Source: Pseudomonadota bacterium (GTDB lineage Bacteria; Pseudomonadota; Gammaproteobacteria; Steroidobacterales; Steroidobacteraceae). Taken from it: a DNA stretch of 13,787 bases. Shown here piece after piece: positions 1 to 6,353 of the stretch. Below the pieces are notes generated by a model. It saw only the letters and a program-made list of their open reading frames with translations, was not told where the DNA came from and ran no database searches. The DNA lies in contig JAEYXD010000230.1 of assembly GCA_023428645.1 (NCBI GenBank), positions 1-13,787 of the forward strand, in the 5' to 3' direction. A program made the position numbers and the translations under genes. Numbering within the stretch: position 1 is the stretch's first letter; every line of letters starts with the position of its first letter.

Positions 1-626
1 GATCGCCACACGCCGACGACGAGCGTCATGAGCGTCAGCGCGGCGATCTGCCCGAGCTCGACGCCGACATTGAACGCGAGGATCTTGCCGACCAGATCCG
101 GGTCGCGCGCGAGCGTCATTTCCTGCAGGCGCGTCGAGAGCCCGAAGCCGTGGATCAAGCCGAAGACGAACACCATCGCGAGCAGATTCGGGCTCGCGAC
201 GCCGAGCCAGCGGCGAAATCCGTCCAGGTTCTCGATGGCCTTGTACGCGACGGTGAGCGCGATGACGGCATCGACGAGATAGGGGTTCGCGGTGATGCCC
301 GCGAGCGTCGCGAACAGCAGCGTGATCGTGTGTCCGACGGTGAACGCCGTAATGAACGTCACGATCTGCATGAAGCTGCGCAGGAACAGCATGACGCCGA
401 GCAGGAAGAGCAGATGATCGTAGCCGGTCAGCATGTGCTCGGCGCCGATCCAGGCCGCTTCCACCCAACCGCCGAGCAGCATGCGCTGCTGTGCCTGCTC
501 GCTCACCGAATGCGCGAGCGCGAGCGCCGGCAGGAGCAGCCCGATGCACCCGATCGAGGGAGCGATCGCGGCAGCGCTGATCCGACGTTGTGCGCCCAAT
601 GCTCGCATCGCTCGAATGCCCCCCAT
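1..626 (-). CDS. hupE: HupE/UreJ-family nickel permease, 3' part outside window
   Basis: Reading from the ATG at 626 towards base 1 gives 208 codons with no stop, so the C-terminus lies beyond the window. The N-terminus is a signal-like stretch ending LLPALALA, with the mature protein probably starting His-Ser (residues 39-40). Hydrophobic segments follow, carrying the family motifs GAEHMLTGYDHLLFLLG (about 61-77), FTVGHTITL (95-103) and FGLIHGFGLS (155-164). These conserved His/Asp residues are typical of the HupE/UreJ_2 membrane proteins, which import nickel (sometimes cobalt) for hydrogenase or urease. The gene lies downstream of nikR with a NikR-type operator between them, which supports nickel as substrate. 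The start is uncertain: an in-frame ATG at 608 (Met7) is an alternative, and neither has a strong Shine-Dalgarno sequence. No hydrogenase or urease gene is visible here. Confidence 0.85.
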   Translation of the reverse strand, partial: MGGIRAMRALGAQRRISAAAIAPSIGCIGLLLPALALAHSVSEQAQQRMLLGGWVEAAWIGAEHMLTGYDHLLFLLGVMLFLRSFMQIVTFITAFTVGHTITLLFATLAGITANPYLVDAVIALTVAYKAIENLDGFRRWLGVASPNLLAMVFVFGLIHGFGLSTRLQEMTLARDPDLVGKILAFNVGVELGQIAALTLMTLVVGVWR

Positions 627-650
627 GATTCTTCGTTGTGAATGCAGCGA

Positions 651-665
651 CCCGGCACGGCCGGG
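651..665 (-). other. Hairpin in the hupE leader
   Basis: CCCGGC-ACG-GCCGGG is a perfect 6-bp stem with a 3-nt loop, about 25 nt before the hupE start. A TATAAA sequence at 677-672 (minus strand) could be the -10 of the hupE promoter, although no good -35 lies upstream of it. If that -10 is used, the hairpin would sit at the very 5' end of the hupE mRNA and could protect the transcript or tune translation. There is no U-tract, so it is not a normal intrinsic terminator. Confidence 0.4.
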
Positions 666-700
666 AGGCTCTTTATACAGGCGGAGCGGGGCGGCGTGCC

Positions 701-728
701 GTAAGAGCATTACAAAGAAATGTCATAC
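701..728. promoter_or_regulatory. Probable NikR operator upstream of hupE
   Basis: GTAAGA (701-706) and TCATAC (723-728) are separated by exactly 16 bases. The E. coli nik operator recognised by NikR is GTATGA-N16-TCATAC, so 11 of 12 half-site bases match and the spacing is identical. The site lies between nikR and hupE, 75-102 bp before the hupE start, and at or just upstream of where the -35 of a TATAAA-containing promoter would be. Nickel-loaded NikR bound here would be expected to repress hupE. The match is seen in the sequence; binding and repression are inferred. Confidence 0.75.
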
Positions 729-773
729 GCCCAGGTCGTGGTGCTCGCGGGAGCCGGGATGAGAGTTCGACGG

Positions 774-1247
774 CTAGCCGCGCACCGGCGAGAAATGGAT
801 GTGACCGGCGTGGCGGTGGCTATGGGTGTGGTGATGGTGATCGTTGCGCTCGACGGGGATGAGATTGATCGACCCGAAGCGCACGCCGCGCTCGGCGCGA
901 ATCGCATCGGCGAGCGCCTGTACTTCCTTCGCGGACCCTTTCAGGATCAGCGTCTCCATGCAATGGTCGTGATCGAGGTGGACGCGCGTGTTGGAGATCA
1001 CGAGGTCGTGATGCTCGTGTTGCATCGACATCAGGCGCTTCGCGAGCGAGCGCACGCCATGGTTGTAGACATAGGAGAGATTGGCGATGCACGCGGCCGC
1101 GGGCAGCAGCTCGACACGCCGTTCGCCCACGGCTTCGCGCACCAGATCGCGCATCGCTTCGGAGCGATTCTGGCAGCGGCGCGCTTGCACGTAGCGATCG
1201 AATTCGAGCGCGAGCGCGGGCTCGAGGGAGATGGTGACTCGTTGCAT
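774..1247 (-). CDS. nikR: Nickel-responsive transcriptional regulator NikR
   Basis: A 157-residue protein with the NikR layout. Residues 1-45 form a ribbon-helix-helix DNA-binding domain (MQRVTISLEP; NRSEAMRDLVREAV). An ACT-like nickel-sensing domain follows (SYVYNH at 58-63; QHEHHDL at 76-82; VHLDHDHCMETLILKG at 89-104). The E. coli nickel ligands His76, His87, His89 and Cys95 correspond here to His77, Arg88, His90 and Cys96, so one ligand is not conserved. The C-terminal tail (about 137-151) is His-rich, unlike the short E. coli tail. The start is well supported: GGAG lies 6 nt before the ATG. hupE is the next gene on the same strand, with a NikR-type operator between them. No such operator was found upstream of nikR itself, so autoregulation is not indicated. 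Confidence 0.93.
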   Translation of the reverse strand: MQRVTISLEPALALEFDRYVQARRCQNRSEAMRDLVREAVGERRVELLPAAACIANLSYVYNHGVRSLAKRLMSMQHEHHDLVISNTRVHLDHDHCMETLILKGSAKEVQALADAIRAERGVRFGSINLIPVERNDHHHHTHSHRHAGHIHFSPVRG

Positions 1248-1339
1248 CGAAGCTCCGGTGAGCCAGCGTTCTTGTTTGCGTGCGCGGCAATCTACCAGAA
1301 CTCGCCGTCAAGGCTTGCGAACGCCGTCCACGGGAGCGG

Positions 1340-2572
1340 TCACACTGCAGGCCCGCTCGCATTCAGCAGGGTCGCGCGACGCCGCATCAGGAATTCCCGT
1401 TCGGTCGTGTTGCTCGTGCGCGCGCACGCTGCGTCGTAGGCCGCGGCTGCCGCGGTGTCGCGGCCGAGCCGACGCAGGAGGTCCGCGCGAATCGCATGGA
1501 ATACGTGGTAACGCTCGAGCGGCAGCGCCTCCACGAGCTCGAGCGCCGCGGCGGCGGATTCGACTTCCGCGACCGCGACGGCGCGATGCAGCGCGACGAT
1601 CGGCGTCGGCTCGACGACGAGCAATTGATCGTAGAGCCGCAGGATCTGGCGCCAGTCGACCGCCGCCGCGCTCGGCGCACTGGTATGGACGGCATTGATC
1701 GCCGCCTGAATCTGATATGGCCCCGGACGATTGCGCGCGAGGCATTGGCGCACGATCGCGAGCCCGGTGGCGATGCGTTCGCGGTCCCATCGCGACCGCT
1801 CTTGCTCATGCAGCGGCACGAGCGCGCCGTGCGCATCGACGCGGGCCGCGCGCCGCGCATCGATCAGCAGCATGAGCGCGAGCAGGCCCGACACCTCCGG
1901 CTCATCCGGCAGAAGTTGCGTGAGCAAGCGCCCGAGCCGCAGTGCTTCGTCGCACAGTTCCTCTCGCACGAGCCGTGCGCCGGCGCTCGCCGTGTAGCCT
2001 TCGTTGAAGATGAGATAGACGACGGCGAGCACCGCACGCAAGCGCTCCGGCAGCTCCGCCGCCTCCGGCACCCGATACGGGATGCGCGCGTCGCGAATCT
2101 TCGCCTTGGCGCGCACGAGCCGTTGGGCCATCGTGACCTCCGGCACGAGGAACGCGCGAGCGATCTCGGTCGTCGTGAGTCCGCCGAGCATGCGCAGTGT
2201 CAACGCGACCTGCACGTTCGGCGCGAGCGCCGGATGACAACACGTGAAGATGAGTCGCAAGCGATCGTCGCGCACGGTCTCGTCCTCCTCGGGCGGGTCG
2301 TGGTCGAGCAGCATCGCGGCGGCCGCCTGGCACGCTTCGCGGGAGCCTTCCCGGCGCAGGCGGTCGATCGCCCGATGGCGCGCCGTCGTGATGAGCCATC
2401 CGGCGGGGCTGGGCGGCATCCCCGCGGACGGCCAGCGCCTCACGGCTTCGGCAAACGCGTCCTGCGCCGCTTCTTCGGCGACATCGATGCTGCCGAAGGC
2501 GCGAATCAATACGGCGACGACGCGTCCGTATTCCTGACGAAAGACGTGCTCGATGTCGCCTGCGCCGTGCAC
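1340..2572 (-). CDS. ECF42-type RNA polymerase sigma factor with C-terminal extension
   Basis: A 410-residue protein. Sigma region 2 is at about 8-75 (VFRQEYGRVVAVLIR; AEEAAQDAFAEAVRRWP; PAGWLITTARHRAIDRLRR). Sigma region 4 is at about 105-165 (RLIFTCCHPAL; LTTTEIARAFLVPEVTMAQR). A long C-terminal part (about 175-410) carries NEGYTAS (190-196) and GPYQIQAAINAVH (284-296), the DUF6596/TPR-like extension typical of the ECF42 group. Such sigma factors usually lack a classical anti-sigma factor and are paired with a DGPF-domain protein, as here. The start is GTG at 2572, one base after the TGA of the DGPF gene (TGA-A-GTG), which implies translational coupling. The role in this host (stress or antibiotic response in some relatives) cannot be read from the sequence. 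Confidence 0.92.
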   Translation of the reverse strand: MHGAGDIEHVFRQEYGRVVAVLIRAFGSIDVAEEAAQDAFAEAVRRWPSAGMPPSPAGWLITTARHRAIDRLRREGSREACQAAAAMLLDHDPPEEDETVRDDRLRLIFTCCHPALAPNVQVALTLRMLGGLTTTEIARAFLVPEVTMAQRLVRAKAKIRDARIPYRVPEAAELPERLRAVLAVVYLIFNEGYTASAGARLVREELCDEALRLGRLLTQLLPDEPEVSGLLALMLLIDARRAARVDAHGALVPLHEQERSRWDRERIATGLAIVRQCLARNRPGPYQIQAAINAVHTSAPSAAAVDWRQILRLYDQLLVVEPTPIVALHRAVAVAEVESAAAALELVEALPLERYHVFHAIRADLLRRLGRDTAAAAAYDAACARTSNTTEREFLMRRRATLLNASGPAV

Positions 2573-2573
2573 T

Positions 2574-2942
2574 TCAGCCCTCGTGGTCGGTGCACGAGTC
2601 CTCGAATGGCCGCACCTCGATGCCGACTCCGGGAATCGCGCGGGCCAGCTTGCGCGCCCAGGTCAGCGCCGCGTCGAGATCCGGCGCTCGAACGATCGTG
2701 AAGCCGCCCAGGTACTCCTTGCCCTCGGCGAAAGGTCCGTCCGTCGTGAGCACCTCGCCGTTGCGCAGCTGGACGACCGTCGCCGAGCTCGGCGGGTGCA
2801 ACCCGCCGGCAAACACCCACGCGTCGGCGGCTTGCATCTCGCGATTCACCGCGTCGACGTCCTGCATGATTTTCGCAAGCGCATCAGGGGGCGGCGGCGA
2901 GCCGCCTTCCGGGTAACACACGCTCAATAGATAGTTCTTCAT
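2574..2942 (-). CDS. DGPF-domain (YCII-related) protein, partner of the ECF sigma factor
   Basis: A 122-residue small cytoplasmic protein with the diagnostic motif DGPFAEGKEYLGGF at 68-81, preceded by LRNGEVLTT, and the ACT/ferredoxin-like YCII-related fold pattern (MKNYLLSVCYPEGG at the start, FTIVRAPDLDAALTWA later). DGPF proteins are encoded next to ECF42 sigma factors in many bacteria. They are thought to belong to the sigma factor's regulon or signalling, but their biochemical activity is unknown. The start ATG at 2942 has a good AGGAAGG ribosome-binding site. The stop is one base from the sigma-factor start. A candidate ECF42-type promoter lies 44-70 bp upstream. Confidence 0.92.
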   Translation of the reverse strand: MKNYLLSVCYPEGGSPPPPDALAKIMQDVDAVNREMQAADAWVFAGGLHPPSSATVVQLRNGEVLTTDGPFAEGKEYLGGFTIVRAPDLDAALTWARKLARAIPGVGIEVRPFEDSCTDHEG

Positions 2943-2985
2943 GGCCCTTCCTCTGCGTCGGCCCGCTGCCGACTCTCGAGCTCTA

Positions 2986-3012
2986 TACGAACGAGCGGCG
3001 CCCGGTTCGACA
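2986..3012 (-). promoter_or_regulatory. Candidate ECF42-type promoter for the DGPF-sigma pair
   Basis: On the minus strand TGTCGA (3012-3007) is followed after 17 bases by CGTA (2989-2986), then TAGAG. TGTCGA in the -35 region is, from memory of the family literature, the element reported for ECF42 target promoters; I am less sure of the published -10. Transcription would start near 2978-2980, giving a leader of about 36-40 nt before the DGPF gene. The site fills the short gap after the DUF3025 gene, so DGPF and sigma would form an autoregulated two-gene operon. Confidence 0.6.
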
Positions 3013-3023
3013 CGTCGTGCGAC

Positions 3024-3761
3024 TCAGGCGCGGCGAAATGGTCGGAACACATCGGCGTCGGCGTAAAAGTCCGGGTCTTCGTTGGCGGCCGACCACCCCG
3101 GAATACCGAGCACCGGCAGGGGCAGAAACGGCTTGGCCGCGAGGGACGCCGCTTCGAGCGTCGCCGCGATGGCCTCGTCCGACAGCTCCGCGACGAGCCA
3201 CACATGGGCCGTGATGGATTTGCGCGGCTGCATCAGCTTTTCGAGCAGTGCGTGACCAAAGATGACGAGCCGCGCGGCTTGCCACGCGCCACGCTCGTCG
3301 ACGAACAACGTCGTCCAGTCCCGCTCGCGCAGCGCATTCACGAGAATGGCGGGCGCCTGTAGGATCGCTGCGTTTTCGTCGAACAGGGTCAGGGCATCGC
3401 GCAGCGGCCCGCGCGTCCCGCCGATGCCGTGCACGGCGATGTGGCCCGCTTGCAGCTCGTTCAAGCGCCCCTTCGTGAGCGGGTAGCGCAGCCACATCAT
3501 TCCATTGAAAAGATCGTGCACGTTGTCTCGCGTCGGCACGGACGCCGTGCGATGGATGAACGATTCGTAGGCGTCACCCGCGGGCAGGGCGGCGTGTTCC
3601 ACGAAGCGGACGGGCGCCGACGCGTCCCGCGCGCCATTCAATGCCGCAGCGACGGACGCGGTCTTGCCGGCCTGCAGCAAGCGTCGCGCGAGCGGCACAT
3701 GAGGCTCGAGCCAAGGTGAGGGCGTTTCCAACGCGGCGGCGAGGCAGGTGAGAGGCGACAC
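3024..3761 (-). CDS. DUF3025 domain-containing protein
   Basis: A 245-residue protein covering the whole DUF3025 family, whose function is unknown. Recognisable conserved blocks, in order, are YESFIHRTASVPTRDN (65-80) with VHDLFNGMMWLRYP (81-94), RGPLRDALTLFDENAA (117-132), IFGHALLEKL (167-176) and the C-terminal LPVLGIPGW plus ANEDPDFY (215-233). There is no signal peptide or membrane segment, so it should be cytoplasmic. The start is a GTG at 3761 with only a weak purine-rich stretch upstream, so a different start is possible. The 60-residue gene on the same strand ends 36 bp upstream and may be co-transcribed. The invariant His, Asp, Glu and Asn residues suggest an enzyme or metal-binding protein, but that is speculation. 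Confidence 0.9.
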   Translation of the reverse strand: MSPLTCLAAALETPSPWLEPHVPLARRLLQAGKTASVAAALNGARDASAPVRFVEHAALPAGDAYESFIHRTASVPTRDNVHDLFNGMMWLRYPLTKGRLNELQAGHIAVHGIGGTRGPLRDALTLFDENAAILQAPAILVNALRERDWTTLFVDERGAWQAARLVIFGHALLEKLMQPRKSITAHVWLVAELSDEAIAATLEAASLAAKPFLPLPVLGIPGWSAANEDPDFYADADVFRPFRRA

Positions 3762-3797
3762 GCCCCGCAGCCTACCGCTGCTCGCCGCCCGGCGCGA

Positions 3798-3980
3798 TCA
3801 GCCGCGGTGCAGAAATTCTTCTTTCGCCTCGAGGCAGTCCCGGCGCAGATCCTTCTTCGGATATCCCGACGGCGCGGCAACCGGCGATCGGAGTAGGGCC
3901 TGATCTCGGCGGCGCGCCTGGCGCAGCGCCTCGATTTCTTCCTCTAGCTGGTCTCTGCGGGTGAGCTCTTCTGGGGACAT
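3798..3980 (-). CDS. Small charged coiled-coil-like protein, unknown
   Basis: A 60-residue ORF with a near-consensus ribosome-binding site (GGAGGT, 6 nt before the ATG), which makes it very likely to be translated. Residues 1-30 (MSPEELTRRDQLEEEIEALR and following) are rich in Glu, Arg and Leu with heptad-like spacing, suggesting a short coiled coil. The C-terminal half (SGYPKKDLRRDCLEAKEEF) is basic and then acidic, with a single Cys. I do not recognise a family. It lies directly upstream of the DUF3025 gene. A perfect 6-bp hairpin (CGCCTC-GCGTC-GAGGCG, 4004-4020) sits in its leader. Confidence 0.7.
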   Translation of the reverse strand: MSPEELTRRDQLEEEIEALRQARRRDQALLRSPVAAPSGYPKKDLRRDCLEAKEEFLHRG

Positions 3981-4099
3981 GACGATACCTCCAGCTTGAT
4001 CAACGCCTCGCGTCGAGGCGCGTTCCCGGCGTCCCGCAGCCCGTGGGCCGGAGATGCGGCCTCGCCACGTAACACCTTCGTGCCGCTACGTTTTTGTGA

Positions 4100-4129
4100 C
4101 GTTAATCAACCGTAACGTACTTCCGTTAC
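4100..4129. promoter_or_regulatory. Phased CGTTA/TAACG inverted repeats upstream of the TonB receptor
   Basis: Three related half-sites occur 6 bases apart: CGTTA(A) at 4100-4105, GTAACG at 4112-4117 and CGTTAC at 4124-4129. The last two form a perfect inverted repeat, GTAACG-N6-CGTTAC. The first two form CGTTA-N8-TAACG. They lie about 90-118 bp before the receptor start, in the 237-bp divergent gap 3981-4217. A further GTAACA lies at 4069-4074. The 12-bp phasing is what a dimeric or oligomeric regulator would use. No Fur-type box was seen, and I cannot name the factor or place a convincing -35/-10 pair. Confidence 0.5.
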
Positions 4130-4217
4130 CGACGCCGATCGCGAAGTCTTCGCCCCCCGCGCGCGTCGAGCAATCCAACCAAGCGCGCCACCGCTCCTTC
4201 GTGAAACCTGAACCCTC

Positions 4218-6305
4218 ATGAGAATTCAGAAGCTGTCGTTCGTCATCGCGGCCGTGCTGGCCGCCCATGCCAATGCCGCCGAGCGTGACGCGGATGCCGT
4301 CGAAGGCGTCACCGTGTTCGGCGAGCGCGTCGAAACGACGCTGTCCGATGTCGCGACCACCGGATCGCGTCTTGACATTACTCCACTCCAAACACCGGCG
4401 AGCGTCGAGCTCATCGACGGCGAGCTCATCCGTCAGCGCGGCGACTCGACCGTCGTCGAGGCGATCACCCGCGCGACCGGCTTGAGCAACGACGCCTCGC
4501 CGGGCGACGGCGGCTCCGCGATGAGCGCCCGCGGCTTCGTCGGCCACAGCTCGATCATGCAGCTGTACGACGGCGTGCGGCTGTTCGTCGGCGCCGGCAC
4601 GGTCACGTTTCCCTTCGACACATGGGCGGCGCAACGCATCGAGGTGCTGCGCGGCCCCGCGTCGGTGATGTACGGGCAGGGCGCGATCGGTGGCGTCATC
4701 AATGTGGTACCGCGCAAGGCGCGCTTGGGTCGGTACGAAGGCGAAGTCCAAGTCGGCGGCGGCGCCGACGGCCGCCTGAACGCGGCGCTCGACGTGAACG
4801 TGCCGGTCGGCTCGAAGTTCGCGTACCGGCTCGATGCCAGCTACCGCGAGGCCGACAACTGGGTCGAGCGCGGGGATTCGGACAGCCTCTCGTTATCCGC
4901 GAGCGCGCTGTGGCAGCCCGTCGAGAACGTCCGCATCGCGCTCGCGACGGATGTCAGTGACGTGACGCAAATGCAGTACTTCGGCACCCCGCTGCGCGAC
5001 GGACGCATCGATGAGTCGCTGCGCAAGCTGAACTACAACATCGGCGACAGCAGCATTGCCTATGACGACAGCTCGACGCGCCTGAGCGTCGAATGGGCCG
5101 TGAATCAGCACCTCACCTTGAGGAATACGGCCTACGCCCTGGACAGCGACCGGCATTGGCGCAACGTCGAGGAGTACTACCTGGATGCGGCGGCGAACAC
5201 CGTCGAGCGGCTGTACTACATCGAGATCTATCATCACCAGGAGCAGATCGGTAACCGCTTCGATCTGAAGTCGAGCCACGACATCGGCGCGAGCCGGAAC
5301 ACGTTCGTCATCGGGTTCGACGTGAACTCCGTGGACTTCCAGCACGTCAACAACGCGCCGTACGGCGGCGATTCGACGGTCCCGGTGCGCGGCTTCGATC
5401 CCGGCCGGTTCATCAATGTGGCCGGTACGTTTCCCAAGTACGACACCGATACGAGTCAGTACTCGCTGTTCTTCGAGAACCGCTTCGAGTTGAACGAGCG
5501 CTGGTCGTTCATCGCGGGCGCTCGCTATGACGATAACGACTACGAGCGCACGAACCTCGTCACGCGCGCGAAATTTGGGGCCACCTTCAAGGAAACGACC
5601 TGGCGCGTCGGCGCGGTGTTCCAGCCCGTGGAGACGCTGTCGTTGTACGCGCAGTACGCGACGGCGGTCGATCCGATCGGCTCGCTCGCGTCGTTGTCGG
5701 CGACCGATGCGACGCGCAAGCTCACGACCGGCAAGCAGATCGAGATCGGCGTGAAGCAGCAGCTGTTCGCGAATCATCTCGAGTGGACGCTGGCGCTGTA
5801 CGACATCGTGAAAGAGGATCTCGTTGCGCCCATCCTCGAGACCCCCGATCCGGACGACGTCGCGCAGATTGGCGAGCAATCTTCACGCGGTGTGGAAGCA
5901 TCGCTTGCGTACACGATCACGGATCGCTGGCGCATCGATGCGAACGCCACGCTGCTCGATGCCGAGTACGAGGCCTTCGGCGACAACACCGGCAATACGC
6001 CGAGGAGCGTGCCCGAGCGGCTCGCGAATCTGTGGGTGAGCTGGCAGTTCCTCGAAGACTGGCGCGCACGGGCCGGGCTGCGGCATGTGGGCAAGCGCTA
6101 CATGGACGATTCGAACTCGGCCGTGCTGCCGAGCTATTCGATCCTCGACGCCGCGGTGGACTGGGCGGTCAGCGACGCGGTGACGGTCGGTGCGCACGTT
6201 CGCAATGCCACGGACAAGGTATACGCGCAGTCGTCCTATGGCGGCGCGCAGTACATTCTTGGCATGCCGCGCACGTGGGAGCTGCAGGCGCGCTATCGGT
6301 TCTGA
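4218..6305 (+). CDS. TonB-dependent siderophore-type outer-membrane receptor
   Basis: A 695-residue protein. A signal peptide (about 1-20, ending AHANA) is followed by a TonB-box-like EGVTVFG (29-35). The plug domain spans about 55-165 (TPASVELIDGELI; SARGFVGHS; QRIEVLRGPASVMYGQGAIG at 139-158). A 22-strand-type barrel follows and ends LQARYRF, with the terminal Phe used for outer-membrane insertion. The plug motifs fit the ferric-siderophore receptor family. The ligand cannot be determined from the sequence. A PepSY protein follows after 48 bp on the same strand, the usual partnership for ferric-siderophore uptake and reduction. The ATG at 4218 has no strong ribosome-binding site, but the signal peptide begins there, which supports it. 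The CGTTA/TAACG repeats upstream are candidate control sites. Confidence 0.9.
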   Translation: MRIQKLSFVIAAVLAAHANAAERDADAVEGVTVFGERVETTLSDVATTGSRLDITPLQTPASVELIDGELIRQRGDSTVVEAITRATGLSNDASPGDGGSAMSARGFVGHSSIMQLYDGVRLFVGAGTVTFPFDTWAAQRIEVLRGPASVMYGQGAIGGVINVVPRKARLGRYEGEVQVGGGADGRLNAALDVNVPVGSKFAYRLDASYREADNWVERGDSDSLSLSASALWQPVENVRIALATDVSDVTQMQYFGTPLRDGRIDESLRKLNYNIGDSSIAYDDSSTRLSVEWAVNQHLTLRNTAYALDSDRHWRNVEEYYLDAAANTVERLYYIEIYHHQEQIGNRFDLKSSHDIGASRNTFVIGFDVNSVDFQHVNNAPYGGDSTVPVRGFDPGRFINVAGTFPKYDTDTSQYSLFFENRFELNERWSFIAGARYDDNDYERTNLVTRAKFGATFKETTWRVGAVFQPVETLSLYAQYATAVDPIGSLASLSATDATRKLTTGKQIEIGVKQQLFANHLEWTLALYDIVKEDLVAPILETPDPDDVAQIGEQSSRGVEASLAYTITDRWRIDANATLLDAEYEAFGDNTGNTPRSVPERLANLWVSWQFLEDWRARAGLRHVGKRYMDDSNSAVLPSYSILDAAVDWAVSDAVTVGAHVRNATDKVYAQSSYGGAQYILGMPRTWELQARYRF

Positions 6306-6353
6306 CGCGAATGAACGCCGCCCGCGGCTGCTGACTGACTCGGATCGCACCGC

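Noticed and set aside
1248..1339. NikR operator or clear promoter upstream of nikR
   Set aside because: No GTATGA/TCATAC-like pair at 16-bp spacing. A TTGACG is present (1314-1309, minus strand) but has no acceptable -10 at 16-18 bp.
1280..2701. 473-codon open frame on the plus strand
   Set aside because: It lies antisense to the ECF42 sigma factor, is Arg-rich with no recognisable motif, and is a typical shadow frame of GC-rich coding DNA.
3981..4217. Fur box upstream of the siderophore receptor
   Set aside because: No stretch resembling the GATAATGATAATCATTATC consensus was found; the only structured repeats are the CGTTA/TAACG dyads.
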